A stretch of DNA of 14,103 nt from an uncultured Clostridium sp. (GTDB taxonomy: Bacteria; Bacillota; Clostridia; Lachnospirales; Lachnospiraceae). Each line of letters starts with the position of its first letter. Position 1 is the first letter of the stretch. The stretch is taken from positions 1 to 14,103 of the forward strand of contig UQFC01000070.1 of NCBI GenBank assembly GCA_900540335.1, written 5' to 3'. Positions 6,142-14,049 of this stretch are shown here, one piece after another. The translations under genes and the position numbers were made by a program. The notes below the pieces were generated by a model. The model did not search any database, was not told where the DNA came from, and saw only the letters and a program-made list of their open reading frames with translations.

Positions 6142-7941
6142 TTATTCCGCATCCTCTGCCTCGGGAGAAATCTCAATGCCCAGCTCCTCCAGCTGCTTGG
6201 GATCCACCGGAGTCGGTGCCTCAGTCATCAGACAGGAAGCATCCTTTACCTTCGGGAATGCAATCACCTCACGAATGCTGTCGCAGCCGCCCATAATCAT
6301 AGCCACACGATCCAGGCCGTAGGCCAGACCTGCGTGAGGCGGAACTCCGTACTTGAATGCCTCTAACAGGAAACCAAACTGCTCCTGTGCTTTTTCCGGA
6401 GTAAAGCCCAGAACCTCAAACATCTTGGACTGGATATCGCTCTGGTGAATACGGACAGAACCGCCGCCCAGCTCTGTTCCGTTTAATACGATATCGTAAG
6501 CCTTTGCACGAACTGCGCCCGGATCGGAATCAATCAGGTGCCAGTCCTCATCCATCGGCATGGTGAAAGGATGGTGCATAGCCACAAAACGGCCCTGCTC
6601 CTCAGAATACTCTAACAGCGGGAACTCTGTTACCCACAGGAATTTGAAATCATCCTTTTTCAGGAGATCCAGCTGACGGGCCAGTTCCAGACGCAGAGCA
6701 CCCAGCACTGCCCAGACTACCTGCTTTTTATCTGCAGCAAACAGCAGCAGATCTCCGGGCTTTCCGTCCATAGCAGCCACCAGAGCAGCCATCTGCTCCT
6801 CTGTCATGAATTTTGCAAAGGAGGATTTCAGGGTTCCGTCCTCCTGAATTGCTACGTAAGCCAGTCCCTTTGCGCCGTAATCCTTTGCAAAGGAAACCAG
6901 AGCATCAATTTTCTTTCTGGGCATTCCTCCCTGTCCCTCAGCATTGATACCGCGAACAGTTCCGCCATTTTCCAGAGCGCCCTTAAATACAACAAATTCA
7001 CAATCCTTTACTACTTCAGAAACATCCTTCAGTTCCATACCGAAACGAATATCCGGCTTGTCAGAACCATAGCGATCCATCGCCTCCTGCCAGGTCATTC
7101 TGGGAATCGGCTGAGGAATCTCCACATTGAGAAGCTCCTTAAACAGCTTGTGAAGCAGACGCTCATTTACATCAATTACGTCGTCCACATCTACAAAGGA
7201 CATCTCCATGTCAATCTGAGTAAACTCCGGCTGACGGTCTGCCCGCAGATCCTCATCCCGGTAGCAGCGGGCCAGCTGGAAGTAACGATCATAGCCGGAG
7301 CACATTAACAGCTGCTTAAACAGCTGCGGAGACTGAGGCAGGGCATAGAAAGAGCCCGGATGCACACGGCTGGGAACCAGATAGTCTCTCGCTCCCTCCG
7401 GAGTACTCTTAATCAGAGTGGGAGTCTCGATCTCCAGGAAGCCTTCTTCAGCCAGGAACTGTCTGGTAAGAATAGCAATCTTACTGCGCAGGATCAGGTT
7501 TCTCTGGATATCCGGTCTTCTCAGATCCAGGAAACGGTATTTTAAGCGAAGCTCCTCTTTTGTCTTGGAATTTTCCTCAATGGGGAAAGGAGGAGTCTCC
7601 GACTCGGAAAGGATACGCAGACTTTCTGCGCGAACCTCAATTCCGCCGGTAGCCAGATTTTCATTGACACCGCCGGATCGTGCCTCTACTTTTCCTGTTA
7701 CTGCAATGACAAACTCACTTCTCAGCTTCTCTGCCTTTGCAAAGCTTTCCTCTCCACAGCTGCTTTCCTCAAAAATAATCTGCAGAATTCCGGAACGATC
7801 CCGTAAATCCACAAAAATAATTCCGCCTTTGTTTCTGCTTTTCTGAACCCAGCCCATAACCGTTACCTGTTCACCGATATTGGCTGTGCCAAGCTCTGTA
7901 CAGCGATGGGACCGTTTCAGTCCCAGCATAGACTCTGCCAT
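6142..7941 (-). CDS. aspS: Aspartyl-tRNA synthetase, bacterial type
   Basis: Charges tRNA-Asp with aspartate in the cytoplasm; class II synthetase, 599 residues, the usual bacterial length of about 590. Domains in order: anticodon-binding OB fold (about 26-110), catalytic domain with motif 2 (CYRDEDLRADRQPEFTQID, 226-244), the inserted bacterial GAD domain (about 290-430), and motif 3 (GLAYGLDRVAMIM, 538-550). The flipping-loop region reads QSPQLFKQ (203-210). Two ATGs compete: 7947 is only 3 bases from GGAG (7951-7954), whereas 7941 sits 9 bases away and is preferred. The gene follows hisS by 69 bp and should share its promoter; the terminator at 6063-6104 ends the unit. Whether it is Asp-only or also charges tRNA-Asn cannot be settled here; see findings. 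Confidence 0.97.
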   Translation of the reverse strand: MAESMLGLKRSHRCTELGTANIGEQVTVMGWVQKSRNKGGIIFVDLRDRSGILQIIFEESSCGEESFAKAEKLRSEFVIAVTGKVEARSGGVNENLATGGIEVRAESLRILSESETPPFPIEENSKTKEELRLKYRFLDLRRPDIQRNLILRSKIAILTRQFLAEEGFLEIETPTLIKSTPEGARDYLVPSRVHPGSFYALPQSPQLFKQLLMCSGYDRYFQLARCYRDEDLRADRQPEFTQIDMEMSFVDVDDVIDVNERLLHKLFKELLNVEIPQPIPRMTWQEAMDRYGSDKPDIRFGMELKDVSEVVKDCEFVVFKGALENGGTVRGINAEGQGGMPRKKIDALVSFAKDYGAKGLAYVAIQEDGTLKSSFAKFMTEEQMAALVAAMDGKPGDLLLFAADKKQVVWAVLGALRLELARQLDLLKKDDFKFLWVTEFPLLEYSEEQGRFVAMHHPFTMPMDEDWHLIDSDPGAVRAKAYDIVLNGTELGGGSVRIHQSDIQSKMFEVLGFTPEKAQEQFGFLLEAFKYGVPPHAGLAYGLDRVAMIMGGCDSIREVIAFPKVKDASCLMTEAPTPVDPKQLEELGIEISPEAEDAE

Positions 7942-7967
7942 GATCATAATCTCCTTTTATTTATCTC

Positions 7968-7985
7968 CGGCGGGCTCTGCCGCCG
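7968..7985. other. GC hairpin between hisS and aspS
   Basis: CGGCGG (7968-7973) and CCGCCG (7980-7985) form a 6-bp stem with a 6-nt loop in the 69-bp gap. No T-run follows on either strand, so it is not an intrinsic terminator. It could be an mRNA processing or stability element that sets different levels of the two synthetases. Confidence 0.4.
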
Positions 7986-8010
7986 TTATTTGCATTTTCC
8001 GGAATTCCGC

Positions 8011-9273
8011 CTATTTTAATGCTTCCCGGTAGAACTCCACAAATTCTGTGTAGCCTTCTTTTCCCAGCTGTTCCTTCTGGAACTTTTTGTTCTTGTTCAT
8101 CTGGGAAACCAGTACCTGAACACCGGCGCGGCGCTCTTCCATCGCCTGCTTCATAATCTGGCTGAACCGGGCGGAATCCATTCCCTTTTCTACCAGGTAT
8201 GCTTTTCTCACAATACCGTCCTCAACATGACCGCCCTGCTCCATCAGAATCGTAACGATCCGCTCAAATCCGATAGAAAATCCGCAGGCCGGAGTATTCT
8301 GACCGGTAAATTTGCCGATCATCTTATCATAACGGCCGCCGCCTGCCACGGAACCGCCGAAGCCCTCCATGGAAACCTCGAAAATGGTTCCCGTATAATA
8401 AGACATTCCGCGAACCAGGGTGGGATCAAAGGCCAGCTTAAAATCTGTCTCTGCCACTTCTGTCACTGTATCCATAATAGAAGCAAGATTCTCTGTCACA
8501 GTCACAGGAAGTACCTGGGACAGCTTTTCGCCAAGGCTACGGACAGCTGCCGCATCATCGCCAAGCTCTGCCAGAAGACCGGTGTACTTTTCTACACTCT
8601 CTGCCTCATATCCCAGTTCCAGCAGCTCTGCGCTGACTCCATCTAAACCGATCTTGTCCATCTTATCCAGTGTAATAAACACCTGATCCAGTCCATCCTC
8701 CGGGAATCCGCAGTACAGAGCCATTCCTTTCAGAATTTCTCTGTCATTGATCCGGACGGTGAAAGCATTGTCCGGACAGATCTTTCCAAGAGCTGTGGTC
8801 GTAGCCAGAATCAGCTCAATCTCAGCCATATTGGTAGCATCACCCAGAATATCAATATCACACTGGGTAAACTGACGGAACCGTCCTCTCTGGGGACGAT
8901 CCGCTCTCCACACGCTTCCCATCTGAAGCGCCTTAAAGGGACTGGGGAGCTGGGCTCCGTTGTTGGAATAATATCTGGAAAGGGGCAGGGTCAGATCGTA
9001 GCGCAGACCGCTGTCTGCCAGATCATTCTCTGTCTCTGCTGTCTCCAGGTTCAGCTTCTCTCCCCTTTTTAAAATCTTAAAGATCAGCTTCTCATTGTCG
9101 CCACCCTGCTTGCTGGTCAGGTTCTCAATGTGCTCTACACAGGGAGTTTCCATCTGTGTAAATCCGAAGCTTCGATAAGTTTCCTTAATCCGGTTCATTA
9201 CATATTCCCGTACCTGCATTTCTGCAGGCAGAATATCTCTCATGCCGGTAACCGGCTTTTTCTTCAATGCCAT
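8011..9273 (-). CDS. hisS: Histidyl-tRNA synthetase, atypical subtype
   Basis: Charges tRNA-His with histidine; class II synthetase of 420 residues. Visible signatures are METP (41-44, motif 1 region), motif 2 VWRADRPQRGRFRQF (121-135), the histidine-binding LVRGMSYYTG (286-295), AGGGRYD (310-316) and motif 3 ACGFSIGFERI (329-339). The ATP-site segment reads LRYDLTLPLSRY (90-101), like archaeal and eukaryotic enzymes, rather than the RPEGTAGCVRA form of E. coli. The C-terminal anticodon-binding domain (about 356-420) is only about 65 residues and ends after KKFQKEQLGKEGYTEF, so the usual last strands seem missing. AAAGGA lies close before the ATG. It has its own promoter (9337-9365), followed by aspS. 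Confidence 0.95.
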   Translation of the reverse strand: MALKKKPVTGMRDILPAEMQVREYVMNRIKETYRSFGFTQMETPCVEHIENLTSKQGGDNEKLIFKILKRGEKLNLETAETENDLADSGLRYDLTLPLSRYYSNNGAQLPSPFKALQMGSVWRADRPQRGRFRQFTQCDIDILGDATNMAEIELILATTTALGKICPDNAFTVRINDREILKGMALYCGFPEDGLDQVFITLDKMDKIGLDGVSAELLELGYEAESVEKYTGLLAELGDDAAAVRSLGEKLSQVLPVTVTENLASIMDTVTEVAETDFKLAFDPTLVRGMSYYTGTIFEVSMEGFGGSVAGGGRYDKMIGKFTGQNTPACGFSIGFERIVTILMEQGGHVEDGIVRKAYLVEKGMDSARFSQIMKQAMEERRAGVQVLVSQMNKNKKFQKEQLGKEGYTEFVEFYREALK

Positions 9274-9336
9274 GATATCCTTTCTCCGTTCCTCTTCTGC
9301 AGCCGCCTCCCCTGGGGCAACTGCGTTTGCCTATCG

Positions 9337-9365
9337 ATTATACTATTGTCACAGTTAAATAGCAA
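9337..9365 (-). promoter_or_regulatory. Promoter of hisS-aspS
   Basis: On the minus strand TTGCTA (9360-9365, 4 of 6) and a perfect TATAAT (9337-9342) are 17 bp apart. The -35 lies inside the last codons of hemZ. The leader to the hisS ATG is only about 55 bases, too short for a T-box riboswitch, which often controls synthetase genes in Firmicutes. Confidence 0.7.
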
Positions 9366-10878
9366 TGGTTTTTTCCGAGAGCAGGTGCCTTTTCCTCTCG
9401 ATCATCTCCTCGATGCGGCTGATATACTGTTCCACATCTTTTACATTCTCCGCCCGCTCAATACGGTTTTCCTCCGGAAACAGCCGCTTCGTCGTGGTTC
9501 CTGCCCCGCAGCCGATAATCGTCTGCTGCTCCTCCATAATCAGCACATTGTAAATACATGCCTTGCCCGGAGCCGCATAACCTACGTTTTCAAAATTCCC
9601 GGCCATGTTCTTCTGCCGGTACAGATAATACGGCTCCAGCCCCATTTCCCGGGCATACTGCGCCGTCAAATCAATCATTTCCTGAGTATTGGTAATCTTC
9701 AAATCCTTGTAGACTTCCTTCATGGTGTTCAGCCGTGCCGCCCGCTTAATTGCCAGGGAATGAACAGTTACGCTGTCCGGCGCCAGAGCCTTCACCTCTT
9801 CCATGGTGGTTCTCACATCCTCCAGCCCTTCCTCCGGAAGACCGATAATCAGATCCATATTGATATTGTCAAATCCCATCTCCCTGGCCATCAGGAACCG
9901 TTCCTTCACATCCTCAACTGTGTGACGGCGTCCAATCAGCTTTAAGGTTTCCTCCTTCATTGTCTGGGGGTTGATGGAAATTCTGGTGACTCCGTGATTT
10001 TTCAGAACCTGAAGCTTTTCTCTTGTAATGCTGTCCGGTCTTCCCGCCTCTACCGTAAATTCCTGAACCGTGGAAAAATCAAAGGTTTTCTTCAGACGGG
10101 TAATCAGAATATCCAGGTCCTCTGGAGACAGAGAGGTGGGCGTTCCTCCGCCGAAATACACGGTATCCAGCGTGCAGCCGCGTTTTTCCTCTGCCACATA
10201 ATCCATTTCCTTAAACAAAGCCTCCAGGTATTCCCCTGTCCTGTCCTTCCATTTTCCAATGGGATAGGAGGTGAAGGAGCAGTACAGACAGGTGGTCGGG
10301 CAAAACGGAATGCCGATATATAAGCTGTAGCCGTTTTTATAGTCAATCGCAGACAAAAGCCGGCGTTCTCTCTGGGCAATCTCAATGCTGAGACGGATTT
10401 TCTCATCGCTGGTAAAATAAGTTTCCTTCATGTAACGGAAAATCTCCTCCGGCGAATCCCCCTCAGCAAGCTTTGTCATGGCAATTTTCGTGGGACGGAT
10501 TCCTGTCAGGGTTCCCCAGGGAAGCTGTCTCCCCGTTTCTCCCATCAAAAGCACATAGAGCCGCCGCTTTATCCTGTTTTTTGTTTCAAACCGGTCCTCA
10601 TAATCTACGGAAATCTCCGCGCTTTCACCGGCTGCCTCCCACTCTTTTCTGACCTCCGGCTCCAGATCCTCCGGCACATGAAACCGGGAACTTCCCGGAA
10701 AACACAGGGACAGAGAAAACACCTGTTTTTCCCGGTTCACTTTTCCCTCTACATAAAAGCGCACATCCTCCCGATTCTCCTGTTCCTCATGAACAAAGGT
10801 TTCTCCCGGATAAAATGCCATCAAAAGCTCGCGGATATCCTGCTCATATCCATTATCATTTAATAAAATTCCTATCAT
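9355..10878 (-). CDS. hemZ: HemZ-type radical SAM protein (coproporphyrinogen dehydrogenase-like)
   Basis: A 507-residue radical SAM protein of the HemN/HemW/HemZ group. An N-terminal region of about 185 residues specific to HemZ precedes the radical SAM barrel. The 4Fe-4S cluster motif is C193-x3-C197-x2-C200 (PFCPTTCLYCSF), followed by the SAM-binding YFGGGTPTSL (241-250) and the HemN-like C-terminal part (GYAAPGKACIY, 433-443). True HemN has a further cysteine two residues after the third; here that place is F202, as in the heme chaperone HemW. HemZ is annotated as oxygen-independent coproporphyrinogen III oxidase, but activity is poorly established and no other heme gene is nearby. GAGGA lies 9 bases before the ATG and the gap to the MBL gene is 41 bp, so the two are probably co-transcribed. 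Family assignment is firm; the reaction is uncertain. Confidence 0.88.
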   Translation of the reverse strand: MIGILLNDNGYEQDIRELLMAFYPGETFVHEEQENREDVRFYVEGKVNREKQVFSLSLCFPGSSRFHVPEDLEPEVRKEWEAAGESAEISVDYEDRFETKNRIKRRLYVLLMGETGRQLPWGTLTGIRPTKIAMTKLAEGDSPEEIFRYMKETYFTSDEKIRLSIEIAQRERRLLSAIDYKNGYSLYIGIPFCPTTCLYCSFTSYPIGKWKDRTGEYLEALFKEMDYVAEEKRGCTLDTVYFGGGTPTSLSPEDLDILITRLKKTFDFSTVQEFTVEAGRPDSITREKLQVLKNHGVTRISINPQTMKEETLKLIGRRHTVEDVKERFLMAREMGFDNINMDLIIGLPEEGLEDVRTTMEEVKALAPDSVTVHSLAIKRAARLNTMKEVYKDLKITNTQEMIDLTAQYAREMGLEPYYLYRQKNMAGNFENVGYAAPGKACIYNVLIMEEQQTIIGCGAGTTTKRLFPEENRIERAENVKDVEQYISRIEEMIERKRHLLSEKTIAI

Positions 10879-10919
10879 TTTGCATTATCCTCACAGATAT
10901 TTTCCTCTGAAACTGTTTT

Positions 10920-11573
10920 TCAGCGGTTTTTCTTCCAGTACGGAACGACCGGATTGTACTTTTTCTCATGGCCAATGGTTGTGGGTTCTCCGTGTCCCGG
11001 ATAAACCATGGTATCCTCCGGCAGTTCAAACAGCCGCTCTGCAATAGACCGGACAATCTGCTGTACGCTTCCTGTGGGAAGATCCGTTCTTCCCAGGGAC
11101 TCTGCAAATAAGGTATCCCCGCTGAAGAGTACCTCCTCGGAATCAAGATAATAGCAGACAGAGCCCTTTGTGTGCCCCGGTGTAGCCATCACCTTCCATT
11201 CGCAGTCTAAAAGCTTTAAGCTCTGTCCGTCGCGAAGCAGCTCATCTGCCTCCATGGAAAACTGCTCCGTTCCCATGGTTCCTGACAGATTCATAGACGG
11301 ATCCCTCAAAAGCTCCGCCTCGTCCATGTGAACATACACCTTGCAGTGAAATGCCCGCCGGATATCATCAACCGCCATAATATGATCAAAATGTCCATGG
11401 GTCAGAAGCACCGCCTCCGGCTCCACCTGAAGTTCCCGGCATTTATTCAGAATATAGGCTCCGTTGTCTGCCGGATCTACGATCACCGCATGCTTTCCGC
11501 CCTTTCTGTAAACAATATAGCAATTCGTGCTGACCATTCCCATTACACAGGTCTGTATCCGAAAATCGCTCAT
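10920..11573 (-). CDS. MBL-fold metallo-hydrolase, glyoxalase II-like
   Basis: A 217-residue single-domain metallo-beta-lactamase-fold hydrolase. The metal ligands are all present: THGHFDH (58-64, giving H59, H61, D63, H64), H134 in TPGHTKG, D153 in FSGDTLF and H194 in YPGHGEP. The length and pattern match the short YcbL/GloB-like enzymes, which hydrolyse thioesters such as S-lactoylglutathione; the substrate here is unknown, and glutathione is often absent in Clostridia. The start at 11573 follows AAGGGGAAAC; the open frame extends to 11693 but that part overlaps relA and is not protein-like. Genes of this family commonly sit between relA and hisS in Firmicutes, which supports vertical inheritance. 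Confidence 0.88.
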   Translation of the reverse strand: MSDFRIQTCVMGMVSTNCYIVYRKGGKHAVIVDPADNGAYILNKCRELQVEPEAVLLTHGHFDHIMAVDDIRRAFHCKVYVHMDEAELLRDPSMNLSGTMGTEQFSMEADELLRDGQSLKLLDCEWKVMATPGHTKGSVCYYLDSEEVLFSGDTLFAESLGRTDLPTGSVQQIVRSIAERLFELPEDTMVYPGHGEPTTIGHEKKYNPVVPYWKKNR

Positions 11574-11602
11574 GATGTTTCCCCTTCCTCTTATATAATT
11601 TG

Positions 11603-11635
11603 AACAGAAGCAAATATCATCTATCTGCCTCTGTT
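11603..11635 (-). other. RNA hairpin in the relA-MBL spacer
   Basis: AACAGAAGCA (11603-11612) and TGCCTCTGTT (11626-11635) form a 10-bp stem (one G-U pair as RNA on the minus strand) with a 13-nt loop. It occupies the 100-bp gap where many relatives carry dtd. No T-run follows, so termination is unlikely; processing or protection of the downstream message is possible. A TATATA sits after it but without a -35. Confidence 0.45.
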
Positions 11636-11673
11636 CTCTCTTTTCTGCATCCGGATCAGATGCGGCTGCGCCT

Positions 11674-13953
11674 CTAGCCTGCAGTCCGCTCAATATCCAG
11701 AATGCCCTCTATCTGTCTTAATTTATCAGTCAGCCGGTTCAGCTCCTCTATTCCATGAATATCAAAGGTCATAATAATAGTCGCCTTTCCCTGCTTGCTG
11801 GTACGCACATTCATAGAAGTAATGTCTATCTGCCGCTCCGTAAAGACCTTGGAAATATCCACAAACATTCCAATCCTGTTATTGGCATAAATCTGAATTT
11901 CTGTGGAATATCTCTCCTTATTTCCCTCGCCCTCCGGCTGCTGCCATTCTGCGTCAATCAGACGAACCCGCTCATCACCGGGGAGGTTAATAATATTGAT
12001 GCAGTCTGTTCTGTGAATGGAAATTCCACGGCCTCTGGTAACAAATCCGACAATCTCATCTCCCGGAACCGGACTGCAGCAGCGGGAAAAACGCACAGCC
12101 ACATCGTGGATTCCCTTAACGACAATTCCGCTCTTGGATTTTTTGCTTTCAGGAGCTTTTGCCGTCATCTCCTCAATGCCGTCCAGAATCGCCTTATCCG
12201 TTACCTCTTTTTTCTGCTTCTTGGCCTTCTCATCCAGCATCTTGTTGATGACCTGGCCCTCTTTTAATCCGCCGTGTCCAATGGATGCCAGGACAGAATC
12301 CCAGTCCTTAAAGGCATACCGGGTCATAACCTTTTCCTGAAACTCCGGCTTGTTGATCTCCGGATAGTTAATGCCCTTGGCCTTACAGTACCGGTCAATC
12401 ATCTCCTTGCCCTTGGTAATATTGTCTTCTTTCAGCTCAGTCTTAAACCACTGATTGATCTTGTTTCTCGCCTGCGTGCTCTTGACTAGGGCAAGCCAGT
12501 CTCTGCTGGGTCCCTTGGAGTTCTGAGAGGTAATAATCTCAATCCGGTCTCCATTCTGGATCACATAATCAATATTCACCAGCTTTCCGTTCACTCTGGC
12601 GCCTACCATCTTATTGCCCACAGCGCTGTGAATGGAATAGGCAAAGTCAATGGGCGTGGAACCGCTGGGCAGGTTCTTTACATCTCCTGTGGGTGTAAAG
12701 CAGTACACACTGTCAGAAAACAGATCCAGGTCGCCCTTTACCATATTCAGAAATTCCTTGGAGTTGTCTGCCTCTCTCTGCCACTCCAGAATCTGGCGCA
12801 GCCAGGACAGCTTGGCAGCCTCATCTCCTGCTGCAATCTTTCCGCTTCCGCTTTCCTTATACTTCCAGTGGGCTGCAATACCGTATTCAGCCGTCCGGTG
12901 CATCTCATAAGTACGAATCTGAATCTCAAAAGGCTGACCGGTGCTGCCAATCAAAGTGGTGTGCAGTGACTGGTACATATTGGGCTTGGGCATGGCAATA
13001 TAATCCTTAAACCGGCCCGGTATGGGCTTGTAAAGCTCATGAATCACACCCAGCGCTGCATAACAGTCCTTCACTGTCTCCACAATAATCCGGACTGCAA
13101 ACAAATCATATATCTGATCCAGGGTCTTGTCCTGGTTCACCATCTTTTTGTAAATACTGAAAAAGTGCTTCACTCTTCCATCTACCCGGGCTTCAATCCC
13201 CGCCTCACGGATATGGGCGGATACCTCGTCCACAATACTCTGAACAAAGGCCTCCCTGGCATCCTTGCGCAAAGAAATCTTCTCTGCCAGATCATAATAA
13301 ACCTCCGGCTTCAGATACTTCAGAGAAAGATCATCCAGCTCCACCTTAATTTTGGAAATACCAAGCCGGTGTGCAATGGGCGCATAAATGTCCATCGTTT
13401 CACGGGCCTTTTCCTTCTGCTTCTCCGGCTTCATATACTGAAGAGTACGCATATTGTGAAGGCGGTCCGCCAGCTTAATCAGAATCACGCGGATATCCTT
13501 GGCCATGGCCAGGAACATCTTCCGCAGATTCTCAGCCTGAATCTCCACCTTATCCATGGACCAGGACAACTGGGTCAGCTTTGTAACTCCGTCTACCAGA
13601 AGAGCTACCTCTGCGCCGAACTCCTTCTCCACCTCGTCCAGAGTCATAATGGTATCCTCTACCACATCATGAAGAATTCCGGCAATGATGGTTTCTTTAT
13701 CCAGCTCCAGATCCGCCAGAATAATGGCAACACAAAGAGGGTGAATAATATAAGGTTCACCCGACTTCCGCTTCTGGTCCTTATGGGCCTCTCTGGCGAT
13801 TCTGTATGCTTTTTCTATCTGGGAAATATCATCAGACGGATGGTACTTCCTGATGCTTTTGATCAAATCCTGATACAATACTTCCGGACTGGTAAAGTCC
13901 GCAGGATTCTCCAGTTCAATATCCACTCCCGTTTCCAATTGTTTTTCTGCCAT
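11674..13953 (-). CDS. relA: Bifunctional (p)ppGpp synthetase/hydrolase (long RelA/SpoT homologue)
   Basis: Makes and degrades the stringent-response alarmone (p)ppGpp; ribosome-associated, 759 residues, full length. Hydrolase HD domain residues are intact (H71, H95-D96, E99-D100, D163 in LADRLHN). The synthetase domain has GRVKHFFSIYKK (259-270), D283 and E343 in EIQIRT. The RFKD motif (314-317) is the RxKD form of bifunctional Rel/SpoT enzymes, not the ExDD form of synthetase-only RelA. Next come TGS (about 416-476), a helical region, a zinc-finger-like part with C625-C626, H647 and C651, and a C-terminal ACT domain (about 682-757). The ATG is preceded by AAGGTGG 7 bases upstream, and a promoter lies at 13991-14019. 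It heads the relA, MBL, hemZ order. Confidence 0.97.
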   Translation of the reverse strand: MAEKQLETGVDIELENPADFTSPEVLYQDLIKSIRKYHPSDDISQIEKAYRIAREAHKDQKRKSGEPYIIHPLCVAIILADLELDKETIIAGILHDVVEDTIMTLDEVEKEFGAEVALLVDGVTKLTQLSWSMDKVEIQAENLRKMFLAMAKDIRVILIKLADRLHNMRTLQYMKPEKQKEKARETMDIYAPIAHRLGISKIKVELDDLSLKYLKPEVYYDLAEKISLRKDAREAFVQSIVDEVSAHIREAGIEARVDGRVKHFFSIYKKMVNQDKTLDQIYDLFAVRIIVETVKDCYAALGVIHELYKPIPGRFKDYIAMPKPNMYQSLHTTLIGSTGQPFEIQIRTYEMHRTAEYGIAAHWKYKESGSGKIAAGDEAAKLSWLRQILEWQREADNSKEFLNMVKGDLDLFSDSVYCFTPTGDVKNLPSGSTPIDFAYSIHSAVGNKMVGARVNGKLVNIDYVIQNGDRIEIITSQNSKGPSRDWLALVKSTQARNKINQWFKTELKEDNITKGKEMIDRYCKAKGINYPEINKPEFQEKVMTRYAFKDWDSVLASIGHGGLKEGQVINKMLDEKAKKQKKEVTDKAILDGIEEMTAKAPESKKSKSGIVVKGIHDVAVRFSRCCSPVPGDEIVGFVTRGRGISIHRTDCINIINLPGDERVRLIDAEWQQPEGEGNKERYSTEIQIYANNRIGMFVDISKVFTERQIDITSMNVRTSKQGKATIIMTFDIHGIEELNRLTDKLRQIEGILDIERTAG

Positions 13954-13990
13954 AGAAAAGCCACCTTTTTATACGCATAGTTATTGAATT

Positions 13991-14019
13991 ATTATAATTA
14001 TTTTTGTCGAAAAAAGCAA
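13991..14019 (-). promoter_or_regulatory. Promoter of relA
   Basis: On the minus strand a perfect TATAAT (13991-13996) lies 17 bp after a weak TTGCTT (14014-14019). The surrounding DNA is strongly AT-rich. The start point would be about 30 bases before the relA ATG. The -35 overlaps the T-run of the putative terminator at 14010-14049. Confidence 0.6.
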
Positions 14020-14049
14020 GGAAAAAAAGGTTTTTCGCAAACTTCCTTG
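14010..14049 (-). terminator. Probable intrinsic terminator upstream of relA
   Basis: On the minus strand CAAGGAA (14043-14049) and TTCCTTG (14017-14023) form a 7-bp stem around 19 nt that itself contains an AAAAA/TTTTT pairing. It is followed by C and six T (14010-14015). It would end a transcript entering from the right edge. The stem is AT-rich and the loop large, so efficiency may be moderate. Positions 14050-14103 show no open frame that I can support. Confidence 0.5.

Noticed and set aside
9274..9336. T-box riboswitch ahead of hisS
   Set aside because: The leader is only about 55 bases and has no specifier stem, T-box sequence or terminator.
9130..9945. A 271-codon plus-strand open frame across the hisS-hemZ junction
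   Set aside because: It crosses two real minus-strand genes and the promoter between them; the translation has no family features.
11574..11693. N-terminal extension of the MBL-fold hydrolase to 11693
   Set aside because: The extra 40 residues overlap relA, lack a ribosome site and are unlike the family; the ATG at 11573 has AAGGGG upstream and gives the usual length.
13039..13980. A 313-codon open frame on the plus strand opposite relA
   Set aside because: It is antisense to the well-supported relA gene, has no ribosome site, and its protein is Leu/His/Asn-rich with no recognisable motif.
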